This document shows positions 27,439-36,328 of a DNA stretch of 64,000 nucleotides, piece after piece. Source of the stretch: JACPNO01 sp963825405 (GTDB lineage Bacteria > Acidobacteriota > Terriglobia > Bryobacterales > Bryobacteraceae). Position 1 is the first letter of the stretch. Each line of letters starts with the position of its first letter. The notes below the pieces were generated by a model. The model was not told the DNA's origin and searched no databases. It worked only from the letters and a program-made list of their open reading frames with translations. A program made the position numbers and the translations under genes. Location of the stretch: positions 248,001 to 312,000 of the forward strand of contig CAWGTB010000005.1 in the NCBI GenBank assembly GCA_963825405.1, given 5' to 3'.

Positions 27439-28389
27439 CTACCGGTTGCCGGCCCGCTGCTGCAAGCTCTTCACCGCTCCCAGAATTAAGTTGTACGCCG
27501 CCTGCCGCGAGATGCCGTCTTTGTCGCGGTCGCCCCACGGCGTGGACGCGACGCCGAACGCCGCTGCCTTTTCGTACTTGAACATCTCGGCGATGGCCGC
27601 GCCCAGAGCTTCGCTGGTCGGTCCGTCCGGCACGGTGAGCGGATGTCCGGGCACTTCGCGCGGATCGAGCACGTCCATATCGACGTGGATGTAGATGACG
27701 TCGGTGAGGCTCGACAGGCGCTTCATCTGGTGATGTAGATTTTCCGAACGCGTGCGAATGTCTTCGACGGTGATGTGCTCGATGTCGGAGCGATCGAGCA
27801 GATCGCGCTCCAGCGGATCGACGTCGCGCACGCCGCCCTCCACGATATAGCGCTCGGCCAGCGCGGGTTCCAGGCCGCTCTTGAGGCGCATGCGCGTGAG
27901 GCAGCGGCCGGCCGCAATGGCTACAGGCATCCCGCCCAGCATGCCGCTCAGCGAAGTCTCCGGGGTGTTGAAATCAGCGTGAGCATCGATGAACACCAGG
28001 CCGACGCGCAGCGGTTTCGGCGTTGGGCCGGAATGCTGCAGCCCGCTGAGCATTCCCGCAAGCGAACTGCAATTGGCGAGCAGTCCCACCGGCACGAAGC
28101 CGTCGCGGCGCTCGCCGGCGATGACTTTCGCGAGTTCTCCGTTGGCCAGCGCCAGGCGGTTCCACTCGCCGTAGGACTTCTGCTGCTCGGGAGTCAGTGC
28201 GACGGTAGAAACCGGCTTGGTGCGGCAGCCGCGCCCTTCAACTAGTTTTTGGATGCCGCCCTGCTCCAGATAATCGGGCCCGCCGGAGCGTTCCGCGGTA
28301 TTCCGCTCGCCAACGTACGGCATTTTGACGAGCGCGATATTTTGCGCAAGCGCAGCCCCGAGCCAAAGAAGTCCGCACCAGAGTCTCAT
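27439..28389 (-). CDS. Exported arginase-family protein with variant metal site
   Basis: The 316-residue ureohydrolase-fold protein starts with a short signal peptide (LWCGLLWLGAALAQ). Two of the manganese motifs are intact: VFIDAHADFNTPETS and YIHVDMDVLDP. The first motif, usually GGDHS, reads GLLANCSSLAG here, so the first metal-ligand His is replaced by Cys or Asn. The family hydrolyses guanidino or formimino compounds; activity of this variant is uncertain. It lies four bases after the lectin-like gene and probably in the operon running from 31246. Confidence 0.78.
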   Translation of the reverse strand: MRLWCGLLWLGAALAQNIALVKMPYVGERNTAERSGGPDYLEQGGIQKLVEGRGCRTKPVSTVALTPEQQKSYGEWNRLALANGELAKVIAGERRDGFVPVGLLANCSSLAGMLSGLQHSGPTPKPLRVGLVFIDAHADFNTPETSLSGMLGGMPVAIAAGRCLTRMRLKSGLEPALAERYIVEGGVRDVDPLERDLLDRSDIEHITVEDIRTRSENLHHQMKRLSSLTDVIYIHVDMDVLDPREVPGHPLTVPDGPTSEALGAAIAEMFKYEKAAAFGVASTPWGDRDKDGISRQAAYNLILGAVKSLQQRAGNR

Positions 28390-28392
28390 AGA

Positions 28393-29364
28393 CTATTGCG
28401 CCTCTCCCAAATCGTAGGCCTCCGTCGCGGCCAAGGCGACCGAGTAGGTGCCGAGATTATTTTGCCAGTGCGCGTTGTCATTGACCGCTAAATTCAGACG
28501 GCCTGCCGTCAGCCCCTTTTTGGCAGCTTTCTTCCCCAGGAAAAATACTTCACCGCTCGCGCCAACGCGCCCGACCAGCGCTCCGAACGGGTGGCCGTCG
28601 ACAAGATTCGTCTTGTAAGCGTCGCTCCCCGGCTTCTTTAATCCATCCGCATCCGTCGCCCAGCCGTCCTGGTTCCAGGACAGCCTGACGAAGCCGCGCG
28701 CGGTGGAATCCACACTCGACGCGGAAGTAAGTACGACGCCCGTATCGAGATATTCGATTTGCGTGCAGTGGCGTAGGGAATGCACTTGCATCGCGCGCCG
28801 CACCGATTGTTGCCGCACGGCCAGCGAGCGTATTTTCGACCACGGCAACTCGGTCTTGCCGCCATCGGCCGCACGCAGTTCGAGCGTTCCCTCCGGCAGC
28901 TTGCCGCGAACCACCTCGCCATTTTGCAGACGGACCAGGCTCAGGGTGCGGTCGAAACCGTCCGCGTAGCTCGGCATCAGGCGTTCGAACAAGCGGTAGA
29001 GCGGGCGCGGCTCGTGCTGGTCGGTATCTTTGAGAGTCTCCAGCAGCGGAGTCATCGCCGGAATGCCGATGGCCGTGAGTTCTTCCACCGCAAGATCGCG
29101 GGCCTTGCGATCGGGCGCTTGAATCGCGGCGAGATCGGCTGGGATGCGTCCCGCTTCGAATTCCGACGGCGGCGCGGCGCTGTGTATCGACAGAATCTGG
29201 GTCAGACGCAGCTCTGCGGATTTTCCCTCACTCTCGACTTTCACGGATCGCAGTTGCGTCTGGCCTTCCACGGCAGTGCCATCGACGGTGCGAATCAGCA
29301 GCCATTCGGGCGCGCCCCACAAGGCCAAGGGCAGGAGAAATGTAACGAACAAACGGTTTGGCAT
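28393..29364 (-). CDS. Exported protein with C-terminal PA-IL/LecA-like galactose-binding domain
   Basis: The 323-residue protein has a signal peptide (MPNRLFVTFLLPLALWGAPE). Its middle contains HEAT-like and Ig-like stretches with no named motif. The C-terminal 100 residues resemble the LecA (PA-IL) calcium-dependent galactose lectin: PFGALVGRVGASGEVFFLGK, then GRLNLAVNDNAHWQNNLGTY, with the Asn/Asp pair that binds calcium. I prefer the ATG at 29364; longer upstream frames run antisense to the Gfo gene. It is the third gene of a minus-strand operon. Confidence 0.65.
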   Translation of the reverse strand: MPNRLFVTFLLPLALWGAPEWLLIRTVDGTAVEGQTQLRSVKVESEGKSAELRLTQILSIHSAAPPSEFEAGRIPADLAAIQAPDRKARDLAVEELTAIGIPAMTPLLETLKDTDQHEPRPLYRLFERLMPSYADGFDRTLSLVRLQNGEVVRGKLPEGTLELRAADGGKTELPWSKIRSLAVRQQSVRRAMQVHSLRHCTQIEYLDTGVVLTSASSVDSTARGFVRLSWNQDGWATDADGLKKPGSDAYKTNLVDGHPFGALVGRVGASGEVFFLGKKAAKKGLTAGRLNLAVNDNAHWQNNLGTYSVALAATEAYDLGEAQ

Positions 29365-29377
29365 CCACCCGTTTATA

Positions 29378-30466
29378 TCAGAACGGATGGCTTGGCAGGC
29401 GCACAGTCTTGCCGGTGCGGGCCGATTCGCGCGCTGCTTCCAGAATCTCGGTGACGATGAGATTATTTTCCAGCGACGAAAGTCCGGACGGCTGCAGTTT
29501 GCCGCGCACCACCGCCAGCAGGTACGCAATCGAATCGCGCTCGTCCGCCGGCAAGGCAGCGGGAGTTTGCGTTTCCTCCTGACCGCCGGGCAATCGCACT
29601 CGTAACGAATTGCCGCCTGTCGCAACAGCATAGCCATTCTCGCCATACACTTCGAAATCTTTGCGGCTGAAAGGCCAGTTCCACGACGCCTCTATGATGC
29701 CTTGCGCCTTCGGATATTCAAGCAGGATGGTCGCTTCGTCATCGACGCGCTCGTAGATGTGCGGCTTAATACGCTGGACGACCGCGGTGACGGCGACCGG
29801 CCGCTGGTTGTCCATCATCCACGTCATCAGATTGGCGCCGTAGCAGCCAAAATCGTACAGAGCGCCGGCGCCGTTCTTCATGGGATCGACGAGCCAGGCA
29901 AGAAATTCCGGCCCGACGCCGATTTCCTTGGGTCCCTGATGGCCATCCATCGCAACCATCTTTCGGATTTCTCCGGCTGCGCGCCGCTGTTTGATCAACG
30001 CCCACATTGCGCCGTGACTGGCGTACCAGGTAGTTTCGTAATTGACGATAACGTGGATGCCGGCTCGGCTGGCTGCATCACGCATGGCGCGGGCATGCTC
30101 TACGCCGATCGCCAGCGGCTTCTCCATCATCACGTGGATATGCCGCCGTGCACACGCTTCGACGATCAGCGAATGGTCATAGGTGTTGGTGAACGAAGCC
30201 ACCGCTTCCGGCTTGATGCTGTCCAGCATGGCCGCTAGATCGGTGTAGAACAGCGAACTCGCCAGACCGTAGCGCTGCGCGTATTTCTGGTGCAGGGCAG
30301 TATCGGGATCGAAAATCCCGGCGATTTGCACGTCGCTGCGATTCTTCACGGCGCGCAGGAATCCATCCACGTGGCCGTGAACCAGTCCGGCGATCGCCAG
30401 CCGCAACGGTTGCTGAGCGCCGCCCAGCGAAGTCAGCAGAAAGAATAGCAATCCGAATGCGCGCAT
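29378..30466 (-). CDS. Exported Gfo/Idh/MocA family oxidoreductase
   Basis: The 362-residue protein has a Sec-like signal peptide (AFGLLFFLLTSLGGAQQ) and the Gfo/Idh/MocA fold: a Rossmann motif LAIAGLVHGHVDGF (the last glycine of GxGxxG is altered), catalytic EKP in HVMMEKPLAIGVEHA, and GALYDFGCYGANLMTWMMD. The start lies four bases after the ABC transporter gene stop. Substrate unknown. Sec export of an NAD-dependent enzyme would need periplasmic cofactor loading, which is unusual. Confidence 0.82.
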   Translation of the reverse strand: MRAFGLLFFLLTSLGGAQQPLRLAIAGLVHGHVDGFLRAVKNRSDVQIAGIFDPDTALHQKYAQRYGLASSLFYTDLAAMLDSIKPEAVASFTNTYDHSLIVEACARRHIHVMMEKPLAIGVEHARAMRDAASRAGIHVIVNYETTWYASHGAMWALIKQRRAAGEIRKMVAMDGHQGPKEIGVGPEFLAWLVDPMKNGAGALYDFGCYGANLMTWMMDNQRPVAVTAVVQRIKPHIYERVDDEATILLEYPKAQGIIEASWNWPFSRKDFEVYGENGYAVATGGNSLRVRLPGGQEETQTPAALPADERDSIAYLLAVVRGKLQPSGLSSLENNLIVTEILEAARESARTGKTVRLPSHPF

Positions 30467-30469
30467 GAG

Positions 30470-31246
30470 CTACCACATATGATAAAGCCCGTCGACTTCT
30501 TTCACCTGCACATCGATCCCAAACAAATCGGTGAGCCGCGCCGGCGTCAGCATCTCTGCTTTGCCGCCGTCGCCCAGCAACTGCCCCTCGCGGAGCGCGA
30601 TGACGCGTCCAATTTCGGGAATGATGTCGGGCAGATGATGGGTCACCAACAGCACGCTGACGCCGCTTTGCGCCAACTTCCGCATGGCTTCCCGCACTTC
30701 CCGCTGCGCGCGTACGTCCAGACTGTTCATCGGCTCGTCCAGCACCAGCGCCTTCGGATCGTGCACCAGCGCGCGGGCGAAAATGGCGCGCCGCGCTTCG
30801 CCGCTCGAAACTTCCGTCATTGGGCGATCCGCCAGATGCGCGATCTCGAAAAACTCCAGCACCTCGCGAGCTTTGGTTTCCATGGCCGGCGTGACTTCGT
30901 GATTCGGCCAGATGCCAATCGATCCGAAGAACCCGCTCAGCGCCGTTTCCAGCACCGGATACGGCTTCGTGCAGGTAGTAACCAAATCATTGGTAACGAT
31001 TCCCAGTAGCGCCCGCAAATCGAAGAGCCGCCACAGCTCTTCACCCTGGATTCGCAAGCGGCACTCCGCCGGATAGCGCGGATAACATTCTTTCGTAATG
31101 ACTTTGATCAGCGTGGATTTTCCGCTGCCATTGGGCCCTAAAATCGCGACGTGTTCGCCCGCTGCAATCGAGAACGTGACGCCGCGCAGCGCCATGAATG
31201 TCTCCCGCTGCACCCACACGTTCTCAAACTCAATCAGTTTCGGCAT
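30470..31246 (-). CDS. ABC transporter ATP-binding protein
   Basis: The 258-residue nucleotide-binding subunit has Walker A GPNGSGKSTL, a signature SSGEARR in EVSSGEARRAIFARAL, Walker B ALVLDEPMNSLD, and the H-loop LLVTHHLPDI. The sequence SGFFGSIGIWPNHEVTPAME is typical of the molybdate/iron-type family. It supplies energy for transport across the inner membrane, but no permease or binding protein gene is adjacent. Its stop is three bases before the Gfo start, so it begins the minus-strand operon. Confidence 0.85.
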   Translation of the reverse strand: MPKLIEFENVWVQRETFMALRGVTFSIAAGEHVAILGPNGSGKSTLIKVITKECYPRYPAECRLRIQGEELWRLFDLRALLGIVTNDLVTTCTKPYPVLETALSGFFGSIGIWPNHEVTPAMETKAREVLEFFEIAHLADRPMTEVSSGEARRAIFARALVHDPKALVLDEPMNSLDVRAQREVREAMRKLAQSGVSVLLVTHHLPDIIPEIGRVIALREGQLLGDGGKAEMLTPARLTDLFGIDVQVKEVDGLYHMW

Positions 31247-31301
31247 CAGCCCGCTATTCTACAAGCTGCGCGATAGTGGCGTTTGGACCGGATCCGAAAG
31301 A

Positions 31302-31401
31302 GGGCGGGTTTGAAACCCGCCCCTACAAGCAGATGCGCGTAGTCCTGCGACCGCTCACGGAATTCCGATTTTCGATGTAGGGGCGGGTTTCAAACCCGCC
31401 C
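31302..31401. repeat. Paired inverted REP-like elements (GGGCGGGTTT arms)
   Basis: Two 25-base elements, 31302-31326 and 31377-31401, are exact reverse complements of each other, 50 bases apart. Each is itself nearly palindromic, with GGGCGGGTTT facing AAACCCGCCC and a CCTAC/GTAGG tail. A third copy occurs at 48963-48987. The unit lies between ABC and MBL genes, both on the minus strand. The paired, spaced form is like a REPIN. Confidence 0.8.
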
Positions 31402-31406
31402 TGCGC

Positions 31407-32342
31407 TCAATCGGGAAAGCTCACCGTCGATTCCAGCCCGGCATAAGAATAATTCGCGCCGTAAACTTCTTTGAAAATCTTGAATCCCAGCGGCCCGGTG
31501 CAGTGCGCCGGCGCCACGCGCTCCACACCGAGTTCGTCTTTCATCTGCCGAGCCAGTCTGTTGATCTCGGCTGCATCGTAGGGAAGCAGATGGAAGCCGC
31601 CGATCACCAGATAAATATTCTTCTGCGTGATCTTCTTCGTCTCCGCCACGATCGCTTCCACACGGCTGTGCGAGCAGCCCGTCACCAGCACCACGCCCTT
31701 CGCGGTCATCATGGCCAACGACAGTTCCGGCGTTCCGCTCAGTTGCGGTTGAGCGTCGTTGGGCGGGTAGCGCGAGAAATCTCCGATCATCGACGAGCGC
31801 GTCGTGATCAACGTCAGGCCGGGTCCAATCTCGCGGCTGGTGGGCACAAATTCACCTTTCGCGTGCCAGAAGCGCGGACCCCACGCTCCGCCGAATGCTT
31901 TGTCCTCGCCTTTGAAATAGAGCTCTTCGGGAGTCAAAGAGGCTCGGAGCTCGGGTGAAACTTTGGGGAGAGGCAGGCCAGTTCCGCCACCCAGGGCCGA
32001 ATCGTTGGGCAGGTACAACTTCAGCGAAGGATTCGCCATCAACACGTAATCGAATCCCGAAGCATGGTCGCCGTGCTTGTGCGAGAGAACAGCGAATTCC
32101 ACTTTTTTCAAATCCGTTCCGGCGGCCTTCACGTTGCGCTCGAACAGGTCCGCATTGCCTCCGGCATCGAACAAAATGGTCCTGCCGTGATAGCGAATCA
32201 GCACGGAATAACCCCAATCCAGAACCGTGCCTTTCTTGCCGAGACCAAAAGCGTCGTACAGATTGATGATCGTATTCTGCTGGGCTGCGGCCGTCGCCAC
32301 AGCGACGAGGAATGCCACCAAAACTTTCTTCGTGGTTCGCAT
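31407..32342 (-). CDS. Exported MBL-fold metallo-hydrolase
   Basis: The 311-residue protein has a signal peptide (KVLVAFLVAVATAAAQQ) and the MBL motif HxHxDH in VLSHKHGDHASGFDYVL. Further metal ligands are likely in VTGCSHSRVEAIV and VIGGFHLLPYD. The arrangement resembles COG1237 (dihydropteroate-type MBL proteins) rather than beta-lactamases. Substrate unknown. It is divergent from the YncE-like gene with a 45-base gap and has no partner gene next to it. Confidence 0.82.
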   Translation of the reverse strand: MRTTKKVLVAFLVAVATAAAQQNTIINLYDAFGLGKKGTVLDWGYSVLIRYHGRTILFDAGGNADLFERNVKAAGTDLKKVEFAVLSHKHGDHASGFDYVLMANPSLKLYLPNDSALGGGTGLPLPKVSPELRASLTPEELYFKGEDKAFGGAWGPRFWHAKGEFVPTSREIGPGLTLITTRSSMIGDFSRYPPNDAQPQLSGTPELSLAMMTAKGVVLVTGCSHSRVEAIVAETKKITQKNIYLVIGGFHLLPYDAAEINRLARQMKDELGVERVAPAHCTGPLGFKIFKEVYGANYSYAGLESTVSFPD

Positions 32343-32386
32343 GCCACTACCTATATCACTGTTTGTCGAGAGAGAATAAGCATGCT

Positions 32387-33364
32387 ATGCGTGCACCCAA
32401 GATTTGGATTTTGCTACTCGCCGCCGCCAACCTGTTTGCGGCGGAAACGCCTTCGACCGCGCTCCTGGTTTTGAATAAGGATGACAACGCGCTGGCCATC
32501 GTCGACCCGGTGTCACGAAAAGTCGTAGGCCGCGTGGCCACCGGACAAGCTCCACACGAGGCCACGGTTTCGTCCGACGGCAAGCTCGCCTTCGCCTCAA
32601 ATTATGGTGCGCAGCAAACTCCGGGCAACACGATTTCGGTGATTGATCTAGTCGCTCAAAAAGAGCTGCATCGCGTCGACTTAGGCCCGATGGGCCGCCC
32701 GCACGGCCTCTTTTTCGCGGATGGAAAAGCATACTTCACCGCCGAACTCGCCAAGCTCATCGGCCGTTACGACCCGGTCACTAACAAAATCGATTGGCTG
32801 CTCGGCACCGGGCAGAACGGCACGCACATGGTCCTGCTCAGCCAGGACCGCAGCCACATTTTCACATCGAACATCGCGTCCAACAGCATCACCCTGATGG
32901 ATTCCGCGCCCGGCGGGTGGAACGAGACCGCGATCGCGGTTGGCAAGGGACCGGAGGCCATCGATCTGTCGCCCGATGGCACGCAGATTTGGACCGCGCA
33001 TTCGGGCGATGGCGGCGTCTCCATCATCGACATTGCCGGCAAAAAGGTCACGCAGACTTTCGACGTGAATACCAAGCGCTCCAATCGTCTTAAATTCACG
33101 CCCGATGGCAAGCGCGTGCTCATCTCCGATATGGCCGCCGGCGATCTGGTGGTGCTGGATGTCGCCAGCCGCACAGAGATCAAGCGCCTGAGTCTCGGAC
33201 ACAACCCGGAGGGCATTCTCATCGTGCCGGATGGTTCGCGAGCGTACGTGGCCGTTAACGGCGATAACCAAATCGCGGTCGTTGACCTCAAGACGCTGGC
33301 CGTCACGGATCGTATTTCCACGGGCACCGGCCCCGACGGTATGGCCTGGGCAGTCCGGAAGTAG
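32387..33364 (+). CDS. Exported YncE-like seven-bladed beta-propeller protein
   Basis: The 325-residue protein has a signal peptide (KIWILLLAAANLFAAET) and repeated blade strings such as DDNALAIVDPVSRKVVGRV, ISVIDLVAQKELHRVDLGPM, GVSIIDIAGKKVTQTFDVN and QIAVVDLKTLAVTDRISTG. These match the YVTN/YncE family, which forms periplasmic or surface propellers with unknown ligands. I chose the ATG at 32387 because the signal peptide begins there; longer frames lack one. The SGNH hydrolase starts five bases downstream, so they are probably co-transcribed. Confidence 0.82.
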   Translation: MRAPKIWILLLAAANLFAAETPSTALLVLNKDDNALAIVDPVSRKVVGRVATGQAPHEATVSSDGKLAFASNYGAQQTPGNTISVIDLVAQKELHRVDLGPMGRPHGLFFADGKAYFTAELAKLIGRYDPVTNKIDWLLGTGQNGTHMVLLSQDRSHIFTSNIASNSITLMDSAPGGWNETAIAVGKGPEAIDLSPDGTQIWTAHSGDGGVSIIDIAGKKVTQTFDVNTKRSNRLKFTPDGKRVLISDMAAGDLVVLDVASRTEIKRLSLGHNPEGILIVPDGSRAYVAVNGDNQIAVVDLKTLAVTDRISTGTGPDGMAWAVRK

Positions 33365-33368
33365 CCGC

Positions 33369-34007
33369 GTGCTGCAGATTCTCGTCTATTCCGATTCCCT
33401 GACCTGGGGCATTATTCCCAACACGCGCGCCAGGCTGCCGTTTGCAGAGCGTTGGCCCGGCGTTCTCGAAGACAAATTGAATCAGGCAGGCCAGCGTGTG
33501 CGCGTGATCGAGGACTGTCTGAACGGACGGCGCACAATCTGGGACGATCCGATCAAGCCAGGCCGCAACGGCGTGCAGGGTTTAGCGCAGCGCATCGAAA
33601 TCCACTCGCCGCTTGCGCTGGTGATTCTGATGCTGGGTACCAATGATTTTCAGGCTGCGCATCCCGACAACAACGCTGCGTCAGCGACGCAAGGCATGGC
33701 CGCACTGGTCAATGAAATCCGCGCGGCGCCGATTGAGCCGGGCATGCCGATTCCAACCGTTCTCATCGTATGTCCGCCGCCTATCATCTCTCCCAAAGGC
33801 GCGCTTGCGCCGAAGTTTGCCGGAGCCGAGCAGCGCTGCGTGGGGCTGGCGGAGGCGTATCGAAAACTCAGCGCAACTCTCGGCTGTCACTTTTTCGATG
33901 CCGGCAGCGTCACGCCGGCAAGCCGGATTGACGGCATTCATCTCGATGCTGATCAGCATCTTTTATTGGGAGAAGCGCTGGCGAAAACCATCACACCCAT
34001 TCTGTAG
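33369..34007 (+). CDS. SGNH/GDSL-type hydrolase
   Basis: The 212-residue protein contains the SGNH blocks: nucleophile Ser10 in ILVYSDSLTWG (block I, GDSL-like), the Gly in NGRRTI, VILMLGTNDF (block III with the oxyanion Asn), and DGIHLDADQHLL (block V, catalytic Asp and His). It hydrolyses esters, often acetyl groups on sugars or lipids. There is no signal peptide. The GTG at 33369 starts it, four bases after the propeller stop. Confidence 0.85.
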   Translation: MLQILVYSDSLTWGIIPNTRARLPFAERWPGVLEDKLNQAGQRVRVIEDCLNGRRTIWDDPIKPGRNGVQGLAQRIEIHSPLALVILMLGTNDFQAAHPDNNAASATQGMAALVNEIRAAPIEPGMPIPTVLIVCPPPIISPKGALAPKFAGAEQRCVGLAEAYRKLSATLGCHFFDAGSVTPASRIDGIHLDADQHLLLGEALAKTITPIL

Positions 34008-34023
34008 TGGAGGGACTAATACG

Positions 34024-34458
34024 ATGCGATTCATGATTATGGTCAAAGCAACCAAAGACTCGGAAGCAGGTGCTCTCCCTGACGAGAAAATGCTCGCCGC
34101 GATGGGAAAGTTCAACGACGAGTTGGTGAGAGCCGGCGTGATGGTCGCTGCCGAGGGGCTGCATCCCAGCTCCAAAGGCGCGCGCGTCAAGTTCTCGGGC
34201 GCCGATCGCACCGTGACCGACGGCCCATTTGCCGAAGTCAAAGAGTTGATGGCCGGTTTTTGGCTGTGGCGGGTGAAGTCCAAGCAGGAAGCCATCGAAT
34301 GGGTCAAGCGCTGCCCCAATCCGTTCGCGGGCGAGTCCGAAATCGAGATTCGCCAGTTGTTCGATCCGGAGGACTTTGGCGCGGAGTTCACGCCCGAGTT
34401 GCGCGAGCAGGAGGCCCGGCAGCGCGCGACAACTGAGAAGTTCAATAACAAAAAATAG
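34024..34458 (+). CDS. YciI-like (DGPFAEVKE) family protein
   Basis: The 144-residue protein begins MRFMIMVKATKDSEAG, has EGLHPSSKGARVKFSG, and contains the family hallmark VTDGPFAEVKELMAGFWLW. The ferredoxin-like dimeric fold is common in acidobacteria and often lies beside sigma factors or VOC proteins. Function is not established. It starts 16 bases after the SGNH gene. A lysine/asparagine-rich tail ends the protein. Confidence 0.82.
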   Translation: MRFMIMVKATKDSEAGALPDEKMLAAMGKFNDELVRAGVMVAAEGLHPSSKGARVKFSGADRTVTDGPFAEVKELMAGFWLWRVKSKQEAIEWVKRCPNPFAGESEIEIRQLFDPEDFGAEFTPELREQEARQRATTEKFNNKK

Positions 34459-34499
34459 TTACGCCGAACTTTCTCCGGTCTGCCTGCGTAGGAAATTTC

Positions 34500-34973
34500 A
34501 TGGACAAGTTTTTTCTCTCGCTGGCCTTTGCCGTCGCCACAGCCAGTGCGCAGCCGCTCGCTAGCCTCAAATCGCAGGCAGAACTCGAAAAGGCGATCAC
34601 AGCCCTCGACGCCGCGGTGTTCGATGCTTACAATCGCTGTGATCTGGAAAAATTCGCTTCGTTCTTTCCTGACGATGTCGAGTTCTACCACGATCAGGGC
34701 GGAGTGACGCTCGGCAAAGGGAAATTGACGGAAAGTCTAAAGCAGAATATCTGCGGAAAAGTAACGCGGGAACTGGTAAGCAGCAGTCTGCAGGTCTTTC
34801 GGATGAAGGGCTTCGGAGCAGTGGAGATGGGTGTTCATCACTTCCATCACCCCGGGCATGACGACACGGAACCGGTCGGCACGGGACGCTTTATTCATCT
34901 GTGGCAATACAAAGACGGCGCGTGGAAAATTACGCGGGTGATCAGTTACGACCACCAGGCGCTGGCGAAGTGA
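34500..34973 (+). CDS. Exported NTF2-like (SnoaL/DUF4440) protein
   Basis: The 157-residue protein has a short signal peptide (FFLSLAFAVATASAQ) and an NTF2-like fold: EKAITALDAAVFDAYNRCDL, ASFFPDDVEFYHDQGG, and GRFIHLWQYKDGAWKITRVI. The conserved DLEKFASFF and final basic strand fit DUF4440. Such proteins bind or modify small ligands. It follows the YciI-like gene by 41 bases. Confidence 0.78.
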   Translation: MDKFFLSLAFAVATASAQPLASLKSQAELEKAITALDAAVFDAYNRCDLEKFASFFPDDVEFYHDQGGVTLGKGKLTESLKQNICGKVTRELVSSSLQVFRMKGFGAVEMGVHHFHHPGHDDTEPVGTGRFIHLWQYKDGAWKITRVISYDHQALAK

Positions 34974-34983
34974 GAACGCCCTG

Positions 34984-35397
34984 CTAGCGCTTTTTCTTGG
35001 CAGCGGTCTTCTTGACAGCCTTCTTTGCCGGTGGCGGAGGAGGCGATTGATGAAAGCCCAGGATGTTGCCTTCGGTATCCTTGAACGCCGCGATCCAGCC
35101 CATGCCGGAACCGATTTCCGTCTTCGGTAGAACCACTGCGCCGCCGGCCTTCACCACCTTCTTGCAGGAGGCATCGATGGACTCCACCGCGAGATAATTC
35201 ATGAACGGCTGCCCGGCATTCTTGCGGGCCATCAGTCCGCCGTTAATACCTTCTTCGCCTTTTTCCTTGGTCTGGACCAGAAAATAATCCATCTTCCAAG
35301 GATCGCTGATTTTCCAACCGAAGGCTTTTTCATAAAACTTTTTGGCGCGCTGCACGTCGTCCGCGGGTATCTCGAAATGAACAATAGAATTGGGCAT
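34984..35397 (-). CDS. VOC-family protein with Lys-rich tail
   Basis: The 137-residue protein starts IVHFEIPADDVQRAKKFYEK and has FMNYLAVESIDASCKKVVKA, GGAVVLPKTEIGSGMGWIAA and GNILGFHQSPPPPP, matching VOC/glyoxalase-like proteins with one metal-site motif. The last 20 residues form a proline then lysine-rich tail (KKAVKKTAAKKKR) not part of the fold, which may bind nucleic acid or be disordered. It is convergent with the NTF2-like gene. Confidence 0.82.
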   Translation of the reverse strand: MPNSIVHFEIPADDVQRAKKFYEKAFGWKISDPWKMDYFLVQTKEKGEEGINGGLMARKNAGQPFMNYLAVESIDASCKKVVKAGGAVVLPKTEIGSGMGWIAAFKDTEGNILGFHQSPPPPPAKKAVKKTAAKKKR

Positions 35398-35440
35398 AGA
35401 AAAAGCATAGCAGCAAGCGAATCGTCGATACTAAGAAGGA

Positions 35441-36268
35441 ATGTCCCGCGCGTTTCCGGCCCGGCTGCACGTTCTACTCGCGTCCCGGGCGCGAGTGGGT
35501 GTGGTCTTCCGGCGCGGCCCGGTGAACACGGTTTGCACCCTCGGTTGGAATCGCGACACCGACCAATTCGAACTCGGCCAGTGGCTGCGAGGCCGCATCT
35601 ACGAGCGCCGCGGCGATCTTTCGCCGGATGGCCGCCACCTCATCTACTTCGCGCGTGGTGGCCGGCGTCATCAGGAAACCAAGGGTTCCTGGACCGCCAT
35701 TTCCCGCGCGCCCTGGCTGCACGCGGTAACACTTTATGGCAAAGGCGACTGCTGGCAAGGCGGCGGATTGTTCACCTCCAACCAAAAGTATTGGCTGAAC
35801 GGATGCCATTTCCTGTTGCGTCAGGACAAGCAACTCTCCGAAGACACTAGGTACACACCGCAAGGATTCTTCGGGGCCGAATGCCCCAGCGTTTACTATC
35901 GCCGCCTCTTGCGCGACGGCTGGACGCTCGAGATGAGCGTGGGACCAGATCGCCGCGTTGCGCCCTGCACCGTGTTCGTGAAACCGCTGCCGCATGGATG
36001 GATTTTGCGCAAATTCGCCTACGCCGACGTCGATCATCCCGAAGGCGCCAGCGTTTATTGGGACGAACACGAACTGGAGCACGCAGAGCGGAAAGCGCTG
36101 CTCTCCGTTCCCACCTGGGAATGGGCGGAGCGCGACGGCGCGACGGTGGTTTGGGCGGAAAAAGGCGTGTTGTATCGCTCCGCCGTCAACCCCACCGGGC
36201 CGGCTGCCGCCAAGGCGCTCTATGATTTCAACCCGATGCAATTCGAGAATCGCGTAGCGCCGTATTGA
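35441..36268 (+). CDS. Uncharacterised protein
   Basis: The 275-residue protein has no signal peptide or transmembrane segment. Recognisable blocks are TLGWNRDTDQFELGQWLRGR, DLSPDGRHLIYFARGGR, and VYYRRLLRDGWTLEMSVGP. Its C-terminal half is rich in aromatic and acidic residues. I do not recognise a family. The high Trp and Tyr content suggests a compact beta-rich fold. AGAAGG ahead of the ATG supports the start, and it lies 61 bases before a Tat-type oxidoreductase gene on the same strand. Confidence 0.65.
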   Translation: MSRAFPARLHVLLASRARVGVVFRRGPVNTVCTLGWNRDTDQFELGQWLRGRIYERRGDLSPDGRHLIYFARGGRRHQETKGSWTAISRAPWLHAVTLYGKGDCWQGGGLFTSNQKYWLNGCHFLLRQDKQLSEDTRYTPQGFFGAECPSVYYRRLLRDGWTLEMSVGPDRRVAPCTVFVKPLPHGWILRKFAYADVDHPEGASVYWDEHELEHAERKALLSVPTWEWAERDGATVVWAEKGVLYRSAVNPTGPAAAKALYDFNPMQFENRVAPY

Positions 36269-36328
36269 AAAGGCCTTTGCTACGATAGCTGGCATGGCTG
36301 CTGGCGTAAACTGTTGAAGGAGCATTCT

